Positions 1 through 5,600 of a stretch of 20,213 nucleotides of DNA are shown in pieces. The translations under genes and the position numbers were made by a program. Numbering within the stretch: the stretch's first letter is position 1; each line of letters begins with the position of its first letter. The DNA is taken from the NCBI GenBank assembly GCA_903879995.1, contig CAIRNW010000272.1, forward strand, positions 1-20,213, in the 5' to 3' direction. The notes below the pieces were generated by a model that searched no databases, was not told the origin of the DNA, and saw only the letters and a program-made list of their open reading frames with translations. Source of the DNA: an uncultured Bacteroidota bacterium (GTDB lineage Bacteria > Bacteroidota > Bacteroidia > Chitinophagales > Chitinophagaceae).

Positions 1-1
1 A

Positions 2-982
2 TACCAGGATAAGATTGTGTTGTTTCCACGCTATTTCACCGACCGATGGTATGGCCAGTTTCATTTGAGAAGAATGAGGCCTAATATGGAGTTTACTCAT
101 CGTAGTGTTGATGGAGTATTTCATTTCAAAACAAATGAACAGGGATTCAGAAATGATTCAGTTATTTCTTATGCAAAGAGACCTGGAGAAATAAGGGTAC
201 TTGTATTAGGGGATTCGCATACGTTTGGTTATGAGGTTAACCAATCTGAAACCTACGCCGCCGTTACCGAGCAGCAGCTTCGAAAAAAAGGTTTTGACGC
301 CACCGTCATTAATGCAGGATTATCGGGTACTGGTACAGGCGAACAATTGATTTTTCTAGAGCAGGAAGGGTATAAGTTCCAGCCAGATTTTGTTTTACTC
401 GGTTTTTTTGAAAATGATTTTGATGACAATCAAAAAGCGGGTTTTTTTAGTGTTTCAGGGGATTCATTGCAACTGGTTAAAAAGGAGCATTTACCCGGAA
501 TAAAAATCCAAAACTTTATTTATCAGTTTCAGCTTATTCATTGGCTGAGCGAACACTCTTACCTCTACAATTTTGCGTTTAACACGGTTTGGGACTTCTT
601 TAAAGCGCTATCCTCAAAAAGGGATAGCTCCTCAGCTGTAGAACAGGTAATAGTGGGGTCAGAGCAGATAAGTGAAGCTGATAAGAAACTTGAAACGCTA
701 TTGATCAAAAGACTATACGAGCATACGAAGTCATATGCTCGGTTGGTGATTTTGGATATTCCAACTTTCAAGGATCAGTCTTCTATTCCAAAAGGTATGG
801 AGAGGGATTTTTTTGCTAATACTGATACATTTTACCATTACCCCTCCTTCCAACCAATTTTCAAACGCGCTGGTAATACACATGTACCACACGGGCAACA
901 GCATATCTCTGCTAATACACACCGTATTTTTGGAGAGCAGATCGCGGCGTATATTGCAGGAACGCTAGCCCAGCAACCATGA
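2..982 (+). CDS. SGNH/GDSL hydrolase-like protein, 5' end cut by window edge
   Basis: The frame is open from base 2, so the gene very probably begins before the window. GTG at 17 is only the first possible start inside it, and residues are numbered from there. SGNH block I is visible as GDSH (residues 65-68, candidate nucleophile Ser67), block II as NAG (about 99), and a block III-like FFENDF near 130. The C-terminal block V region has His296 in HGQQHIS, but the aspartate usually found two or three residues before that His is absent. The family hydrolyses or transfers acyl groups on carbohydrates and lipids. Members with an N-terminal membrane anchor, which would lie outside the window here, often sit next to surface polysaccharide acyl- or carbamoyltransferase genes. 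The stop overlaps the start of the carbamoyltransferase (ATGA at 979-982), so the two are translationally coupled. The fold family is fairly certain; the substrate is unknown. Confidence 0.8.
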   Translation, partial: YQDKIVLFPRYFTDRWYGQFHLRRMRPNMEFTHRSVDGVFHFKTNEQGFRNDSVISYAKRPGEIRVLVLGDSHTFGYEVNQSETYAAVTEQQLRKKGFDATVINAGLSGTGTGEQLIFLEQEGYKFQPDFVLLGFFENDFDDNQKAGFFSVSGDSLQLVKKEHLPGIKIQNFIYQFQLIHWLSEHSYLYNFAFNTVWDFFKALSSKRDSSSAVEQVIVGSEQISEADKKLETLLIKRLYEHTKSYARLVILDIPTFKDQSSIPKGMERDFFANTDTFYHYPSFQPIFKRAGNTHVPHGQQHISANTHRIFGEQIAAYIAGTLAQQP

Positions 983-2844
983 AGAAAATACTAGGAATTT
1001 CTGCTTTTTATCACGACTCAGCAGCTGCATTGGTTGTGGGTGGAAAAATCGTGGCAGCGGCACAAGAGGAACGATTTACCCGAATTAAACATTCTTCCGA
1101 ATTTCCTTTGCAGGCTATTCGGTATTGCCTTGAAGAGGGTGGTGTTACAATTGATGAGTTGGATGCGGTAGTATTTTACGACAAGCCCTTACTCAAATTT
1201 GAGCGCTTACTTCAGACTTATTATGCATTTGCCCCTAAAGGATTGGTTTCTTTTTTGAAGGCCATTCCTGTATGGTTAGACGAAAAACTCTTTTTGAAAA
1301 AAAAGATCTACGATGGCCTTAGTCAGGTAGAATCTTATCAAAAAAATAAACTTCGTTTACTTTTTACGCCGCATCATTTGTCACATGCGGCTAGTGCTTT
1401 TTACCCCTCAACTTATCAGAAAGCGGCAGTATTGACCATCGATGGAGTAGGTGAGTGGAGCACGGCTTCAATTGGAATAGGAGATGGGACTTCGCTCTCA
1501 TTAATCCGATCCTTACAATTTCCTCACTCTGTAGGATTACTTTATAGTGCGTTTACTTATTATTTGGGATTCACTGTCAACTCTGGGGAATACAAATTAA
1601 TGGGTCTTGCGCCTTATGGTAATCCCCATGCAGTGGAAACTGCACAATTCAAAGAGTTGATCGAAAAAGAATTGATTCATATTTATTCAGATGGTTCTAT
1701 TTGGTTAAATCAATACTACTTTCAATATGCTACTGGCCTTCGTATGGTGCATGAAAAGCGATGGGAGAAATTATTTGGAATTAAACGAAGAGAGCCCGAG
1801 GCAGAACTTTTGCAGGTTTACTGTAACCTGGCGCTGGCTATACAGCAAGTAACGGAGGAGATTGTTTTAAAAATGGCAGCAGAGGCAAAAAGGTTGACAG
1901 GTGCCTCTGTTTGTTGTTTGGCCGGTGGCGTTGCGCTTAATTGTGTGGCCAATGGAAAATTACAACGTGCAGGAATTTTTGAGGATATCTATATACAGCC
2001 CGCTGCAGGTGATGCAGGGGGTGCTCTGGGGGCTGCATTAACTATCTATTACCAGTATTTTGGGCAGGAGCGAATTCAATCAAACGAGTCTGACCAGCTT
2101 GAAGGAAGCTATTTAGGTCCTTCTTACAGCAACAAGGAAGTGGAGCTTGTGGCCAAGCGAGTCAAAGGGGTTTATCATTACCACGCCACCAATCAGGCAT
2201 TATACGAACAAGTCTCGGGTATGCTGGCTAATGGAAAAGTGGTAGGTTGGTTTCAAGGGCGAATGGAATTTGGTCCCCGTGCATTGGGAAATCGAAGCAT
2301 CTTGGGGGATCCAAGAGATCCTGAGATGCAAAAAAAGTTAAATCTGAAAATTAAATACAGAGAAGGGTTTCGCCCATTTGCACCTGCGGTACTTGCAGAA
2401 GATGCAGCGCATATTTTTGAATTGGAGGGGAAGTCCCCATACATGTTACTGGTAGCACCCCTAAGGGAAGTGCATCGAAAAGTATTGCCAGAAAATTTTC
2501 AACAATTGTCTCTTTGGGAAAGACTCTATTGTTCCCGAAGTGAATTGCAGGCCATTACTCACCTGGATTTTTCTGCTAGAGTGCAAACCGTTCACCACTC
2601 TACAAACCCTAGGTTTTATGACTTGCTGCAGTCATTTAAATCTAAAACTGGTGTTGGCGTGTTGGTGAATACTAGTTTCAATGTAAGGGGAGAGCCCATT
2701 GTTTGTACTCCCGCCGATGCTTACCGCTGCTTTATGAGTACGGATATGGATGTACTAGTGCTCAACAATTATTTATTTATTAAGGAAGAACAGCCCGATT
2801 ACACGAATAAAGAAAAATGGATGATTAATTTTGCAAAAGATTAA
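979..2844 (+). CDS. O-carbamoyltransferase (NodU/CmcH/TobZ/SxtI family)
   Basis: This 621-residue, full-length family member transfers a carbamoyl group from carbamoyl phosphate, via carbamoyl-adenylate, to a hydroxyl group of an acceptor. The N-terminal Kae1-like domain opens with GISAFYHDSAAAL (residues 6-18). It carries the candidate metal ligands His132 and His136 in HHLSH and Asp345 in PAAGDAGGALG. It also has the DGVGEW loop (155-160), GEYKLMGLAPYG (203-214) and LAGGVALNC (314-322). The C-terminal YrdC-like domain shows FGPRALGNRS (431-440) and NTSFN (564-568). No key motif is missing, so it should be active. Family members carbamoylate Nod factors, cephalosporins, tobramycin and saxitoxin. 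The neighbours here (SGNH protein, DUF5989, SxtJ) give no antibiotic or toxin context, so an envelope glycan or lipid acceptor is an inference. The start overlaps the upstream stop by 4 bases. Confidence 0.93.
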   Translation: MKKILGISAFYHDSAAALVVGGKIVAAAQEERFTRIKHSSEFPLQAIRYCLEEGGVTIDELDAVVFYDKPLLKFERLLQTYYAFAPKGLVSFLKAIPVWLDEKLFLKKKIYDGLSQVESYQKNKLRLLFTPHHLSHAASAFYPSTYQKAAVLTIDGVGEWSTASIGIGDGTSLSLIRSLQFPHSVGLLYSAFTYYLGFTVNSGEYKLMGLAPYGNPHAVETAQFKELIEKELIHIYSDGSIWLNQYYFQYATGLRMVHEKRWEKLFGIKRREPEAELLQVYCNLALAIQQVTEEIVLKMAAEAKRLTGASVCCLAGGVALNCVANGKLQRAGIFEDIYIQPAAGDAGGALGAALTIYYQYFGQERIQSNESDQLEGSYLGPSYSNKEVELVAKRVKGVYHYHATNQALYEQVSGMLANGKVVGWFQGRMEFGPRALGNRSILGDPRDPEMQKKLNLKIKYREGFRPFAPAVLAEDAAHIFELEGKSPYMLLVAPLREVHRKVLPENFQQLSLWERLYCSRSELQAITHLDFSARVQTVHHSTNPRFYDLLQSFKSKTGVGVLVNTSFNVRGEPIVCTPADAYRCFMSTDMDVLVLNNYLFIKEEQPDYTNKEKWMINFAKD

Positions 2845-2853
2845 AAATGTAAT

Positions 2854-3003
2854 ATGGATTTTTTAAAAGACTTATGGCAATTCATGCGCGAACGAAAAAA
2901 ATTTTGGTTGGCGCCACTCATACTTGTGCTGCTGCTCCTTGGAATTTTAATTGTTTTTGGTGGTAGCAGTGCACTGGCTCCCTTTGTTTATACACTTTTT
3001 TAA
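2854..3003 (+). CDS. DUF5989-family small membrane protein (SxtK-like)
   Basis: A 49-residue ORF lies 9 bases after the carbamoyltransferase stop. The product has a charged amphipathic start (MDFLKDLWQFMRERKKFW), one hydrophobic helix (about residues 19-36) and the ending SSALAPFVYTLF. This layout, and especially the SALAPFxYTLF tail, is what I recognise as the DUF5989 signature; members are about 50 residues and nearly always lie next to NodU/SxtI-type carbamoyltransferases. Function is unknown. Likely roles are membrane tethering of the soluble carbamoyltransferase or a subunit of a membrane complex with the SxtJ protein; both are inference. Its stop is one base before the next ATG, so it is translated as part of the same operon. 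It is short enough to be missed by automated callers. Confidence 0.85.
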   Translation: MDFLKDLWQFMRERKKFWLAPLILVLLLLGILIVFGGSSALAPFVYTLF

Positions 3004-3004
3004 G

Positions 3005-3379
3005 ATGATTAGTCAACGTACCAGCCGACAACAATTTCAAACCATATTGGTTATTCTTTTAGCATTACTAGTGGGATGGAAGTGGACTGCAAACCTGGTT
3101 TTTTTCTATGCCTCCATCATATTGGCTGTGGTTGTTTTGTTTAGTGAAAGAGCAATGGTTGGAGTCGATTATTTATGGATGAAGCTTACTTGGGTACTCA
3201 GCTTGATTATTCCGCGCATCATTTTGTCTCTTTTATTTTATTTTTTTCTAACGCCGCTGGCCTTTCTCTCCAGATTGTTTGGGGATGGAGATCCTCTTCA
3301 AATGAAAAAGCCAGCAGACTCTATGTTCAGCGTGGAGGAACCGTTGTCGGGGCCAAGCAGTTTTGAAAAAATGTGGTGA
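3005..3379 (+). CDS. SxtJ-family membrane protein
   Basis: This is a 124-residue protein starting at ATG 3005 (MISQRTSRQQ), one base after the DUF5989 stop. A longer reading from 2951 would overlap the DUF5989 gene and lacks support. Hydrophobic segments lie at about residues 14-25, 30-45 and 60-85, followed by a hydrophilic tail of about 35 residues with GDGDPL. The size, membrane layout and position beside carbamoyltransferase plus DUF5989 match the SxtJ family, named after an uncharacterised protein of the saxitoxin cluster. No catalytic motif is visible. It probably works with the two preceding genes in placing or presenting the carbamoylation machinery at the inner membrane (inference). 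It ends 7 bases from the 3' end of the opposing tRNA-Val gene. Confidence 0.8.
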   Translation: MISQRTSRQQFQTILVILLALLVGWKWTANLVFFYASIILAVVVLFSERAMVGVDYLWMKLTWVLSLIIPRIILSLLFYFFLTPLAFLSRLFGDGDPLQMKKPADSMFSVEEPLSGPSSFEKMW

Positions 3380-3385
3380 AGGAAG

Positions 3386-3460
3386 TGGAACGTACTGGAC
3401 TCGAACCAGTGACCCCTACTCTGTCAAAGTAGTGCTCTAAACCAACTGAGCTAACGTTCC
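3386..3460 (-). tRNA. tRNA-Val(GAC)
   Basis: Read on the minus strand it folds as a 75-base cloverleaf. The acceptor GGAACGT pairs with ACGTTCC and is followed by discriminator A. The D stem is GCTC/GAGC. The anticodon stem CTACT/AGTAG encloses loop TTGACAG, giving anticodon GAC with A at position 37. The T stem ACTGG/CCAGT encloses TTCGAGT. CCA is not encoded. It lies 24 bases downstream of the mtaB stop but has its own promoter-like element at 3470-3497. No terminator hairpin is visible beyond its 3' end, which almost touches the convergent SxtJ-family gene. Confidence 0.95.
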
Positions 3461-3469
3461 AAAGGGGCG

Positions 3470-3497
3470 TAAAGGTACTTAAACTTAAATTTTCCAA
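3470..3497 (-). promoter_or_regulatory. Bacteroidota-type promoter for tRNA-Val
   Basis: On the minus strand TTG (3497-3495) is followed after 17 bases by TACCTTTA (3477-3470), a 7/8 match to the Bacteroidota -7 element TAnnTTTG. The gap is at the short end of the range usually quoted for the -33 element. The -7 element ends 9 bases before the mature tRNA 5' end, the same distance as at tRNA-Leu. Confidence 0.55.
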
Positions 3498-4738
3498 TCC
3501 ATAATTTGATTGATCCACTCTTTTTTGTAAGGAGTTTTTACTCGGATATAATTGTCAGTATATCCTTCCATCATCGATGTTTTTTCTTCTTTTTCAAAAA
3601 GAACAGGACGGATAGTGCCGCTAAATTGAGCATTAAAATGCTCTTGCTTCAAATAAGATAGTTGCCTTAATTTTTTATTCCTAGCTTGTCTTGTAGCGTG
3701 TGTAACGCTGTCTTGCATCGTAGCCGCTAACGTGTTGTCACGCTCTGAATAGGTGAACACATGCAAGTAGGTGATGGGAAGTGATTCAAGGAAAGAGTAG
3801 GTTTCTTGAAAATCTATTTCTTTTTCACCTGGAAATCCAACTATCACATCAACACCAATGCTAGCGTGTGGCATTAGTGCTTTGATCAAGTTGACTCTAT
3901 CTGCATAGAGTTTTCTTTTGTAACGTCTGCGCATCAGTCCCAGGATACGATCACTGCCGCTCTGCAGAGGAATATGAAAATGGGGCATAAATCGTTGGCT
4001 GGAGGCTACAAACTTGATGATGTCATCAGTTAGCAGGTTGGGTTCTATGGAGGATATCCTGTATCTAGGGATTGTAGTTTCCTTCTCCAGTGCAGTAATC
4101 AATTGAAAAAAGTTTTCTCCGTTTTCCCCAAAGTCTCCCAGATTAACCCCGGTTAATATGATTTCTTTAGAACCCGCGTTAGCAATTTCTTTTACATTCT
4201 CCAGTACATTAACAATTTTATCACTTCTGCTTTTCCCACGTGCCATAGGGATCGTACAGAATGAGCAATTGTAGTCACATCCATCCTGCACTTTTAAAAA
4301 TGTACGAGTGCGGTGGTGTACGGACCAGGATGCATTAAAGCTTTCTACCGTATCAATATCACAGCTACAGATCTTTGTTTCATCTCCCTTTTTTAAGGCT
4401 TGCAAATGGGTGGCTAGCTCAAATTTTGCAGCTGCTCCCAAAACCAAATCCACGCCTGGTATGGAAGCAATCTCATTCGGTTTCAATTGCGCATAGCAAC
4501 CAGTAATTACCACCGCACTGGCGGGAGAGCGTCTTTGTATCCTTCTTACTAGTTGACGACACTCTTTGTCCGCGTTATCTGTAACAGAGCAAGTATTGAT
4601 CACATAATAGTCGGCCTCCTCTTCAAAGTTTTTCTGCACAAATCCCTCTTGCTCGAGATGACGTGCAAGAGCGGAGGTCTCCGAGAAGTTCAACTTGCAA
4701 CCCAGGGTGTGAAAGGCAACAGAGGGAAGTTTTTGCAT
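3485..4738 (-). CDS. mtaB: tRNA t6A37 methylthiotransferase MtaB
   Basis: This radical-SAM enzyme adds a methylthio group to C2 of N6-threonylcarbamoyladenosine at tRNA position 37. The 417-residue protein has the UPF0004 N-terminal domain with iron-sulfur ligands Cys14 (TLGCKLN), Cys50 (INTCSVT) and Cys81 (ITGCYAQ). The radical-SAM motif is Cys154-x3-Cys158-x2-Cys161 (GCDYNCSFC). A short C-terminal TRAM-like region follows (EEKTSMMEGYTDNYIRV). The GCKLN opening and the overall pattern favour MtaB over MiaB or RimO. The frame is open to a TTG at 4747, but ATG 4738 gives the conserved start MQKLPSVAFHTLGCK. TAATTTTG lies 6 bases before that ATG, suggesting a leaderless mRNA. Its substrate nucleoside depends on TsaD, which is encoded later in the window. 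Confidence 0.93.
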   Translation of the reverse strand: MQKLPSVAFHTLGCKLNFSETSALARHLEQEGFVQKNFEEEADYYVINTCSVTDNADKECRQLVRRIQRRSPASAVVITGCYAQLKPNEIASIPGVDLVLGAAAKFELATHLQALKKGDETKICSCDIDTVESFNASWSVHHRTRTFLKVQDGCDYNCSFCTIPMARGKSRSDKIVNVLENVKEIANAGSKEIILTGVNLGDFGENGENFFQLITALEKETTIPRYRISSIEPNLLTDDIIKFVASSQRFMPHFHIPLQSGSDRILGLMRRRYKRKLYADRVNLIKALMPHASIGVDVIVGFPGEKEIDFQETYSFLESLPITYLHVFTYSERDNTLAATMQDSVTHATRQARNKKLRQLSYLKQEHFNAQFSGTIRPVLFEKEEKTSMMEGYTDNYIRVKTPYKKEWINQIMDWKI

Positions 4739-4744
4739 GGGGAG

Positions 4745-4752
4745 CAAAATTA
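4745..4752 (-). promoter_or_regulatory. -7 promoter element of mtaB
   Basis: Minus-strand TAATTTTG is an exact TAnnTTTG match ending 6 bases before the mtaB ATG. No TTG is seen at the expected -33 distance. Transcription would begin at or within a few bases of the start codon. Confidence 0.5.
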
Positions 4753-4760
4753 CATCTTCC

Positions 4761-4790
4761 TTGTGATACGGGATAGTTCATCTAATTTTA
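4761..4790 (+). promoter_or_regulatory. Possible promoter of the plsC-priA operon
   Basis: TTGTG (4761-4765) is followed after 17 bases by TAATTTTA (4783-4790), a 7/8 match to TAnnTTTG, 12 bases before the acyltransferase ATG. It would drive the long co-directional run to the right, divergently from mtaB. Confidence 0.45.
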
Positions 4791-4802
4791 TACCCCCGTT
4801 AT

Positions 4803-5564
4803 ATGAAGTACCTGCTTTTTCCTTTTCGTTTTGTATACGTGATCTACACGTTGGTCTTATTTGTGGCTATCATGTTCCTATTGCTTCCCTTTTTTATAAT
4901 TGCTTCATGGGGTGGCCCTGTGCGGGGAGCTAATTATATGATTCGGCTCTGCACCCTATGGGCTGATTGCTGGATGTTTTTAGCGGGGATGCCTCATCGT
5001 AACATTTTCGAGGTGCCACATAGTTTTGAAAAACCTTATATCTATGTTGCTAATCACCTCTCGTATATTGATGCGGTTTTTTTAGTTAAAGCAATACGAA
5101 AGAATTTTCGTCCTTTAGGACGTGCGGAAACAGCACGAGTGCCAATTTTTGGTTTTGTTTATAGTCGTGCAATTGTTACAGTAGATCGTAGTGATCCAAA
5201 GAACAGGGCTGCCAGTGTGTCCAGATTAAAAGCATTATTACGAAAAGGGGTATCCATCTTTGTTTTTCCTGAGGGCACTTTTAATATGACTCCTGCACCA
5301 TTAAAATCTTTTTATGATGGGGCATTTCGTATTGCTATTGAAACGGGTACACCCATCAAGCCTCTCCTTTTCTTAGATAGCTATCATCGTATGCATTACA
5401 GCCATCCCGCATCTATAACTCCAGGGCGTAGTAGGGCTGTTTTTTTGGAGGAAATAAAGGTGGACGGATATACGATAGAGCAGCTTCCGCAACTCAAAGC
5501 AAAAGTTATGGAGTTGATGGAGAAAAAATTAAAGGAGTATAAGGCAGCATGGATTAACTCCTAG
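4803..5564 (+). CDS. plsC: 1-acyl-sn-glycerol-3-phosphate acyltransferase (PlsC family)
   Basis: The enzyme transfers an acyl chain to lysophosphatidate, or a related acceptor, in phospholipid synthesis at the inner membrane. The 253-residue protein has an N-terminal membrane helix (about residues 8-36) and the HX4D catalytic motif His85-Asp90 in NHLSYID. It also has VDRSDPKNR (127-135) and the FPEGTF substrate-binding motif (155-160), all in the expected order and spacing for LPLAT proteins. The C-terminal third is less conserved. PlsC itself is the simplest assignment, but Bacteroidota carry several paralogues, some acting on ornithine lipids or other acceptors, so the exact substrate is uncertain. 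It is the first gene of the + run and lies 36 bases before priA. Confidence 0.85.
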   Translation: MKYLLFPFRFVYVIYTLVLFVAIMFLLLPFFIIASWGGPVRGANYMIRLCTLWADCWMFLAGMPHRNIFEVPHSFEKPYIYVANHLSYIDAVFLVKAIRKNFRPLGRAETARVPIFGFVYSRAIVTVDRSDPKNRAASVSRLKALLRKGVSIFVFPEGTFNMTPAPLKSFYDGAFRIAIETGTPIKPLLFLDSYHRMHYSHPASITPGRSRAVFLEEIKVDGYTIEQLPQLKAKVMELMEKKLKEYKAAWINS

Positions 5565-5586
5565 TGGCAGGCTGGCTATTATGTGG

Positions 5587-5594
5587 TAAATTAG
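5587..5594 (+). promoter_or_regulatory. Weak -7-like element before priA
   Basis: TAAATTAG matches TAnnTTTG at 5 of its 6 specified positions and ends 6 bases before the priA ATG, the same spacing as at mtaB and tsaD. There is no convincing -33 element, and co-transcription with the preceding gene is equally likely. Confidence 0.25.
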
Positions 5595-5600
5595 AACCTG

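Noticed and set aside
2951..3004. Longer start for the SxtJ-family protein
   Set aside because: It would overlap the DUF5989 gene almost entirely; ATG 3005, one base after that gene's stop, fits the family length.
3327..3518. 63-residue ORF on the - strand
   Set aside because: It covers tRNA-Val and the ends of two real genes; part of it is translated tRNA sequence.
4739..4747. TTG start for mtaB three codons upstream
   Set aside because: It overlaps the -7 element, and ATG 4738 gives the conserved N-terminus.
4553..4933. 126-residue + strand ORF over the mtaB start and plsC
   Set aside because: It is antisense to mtaB and out of frame with plsC; no recognisable protein features.
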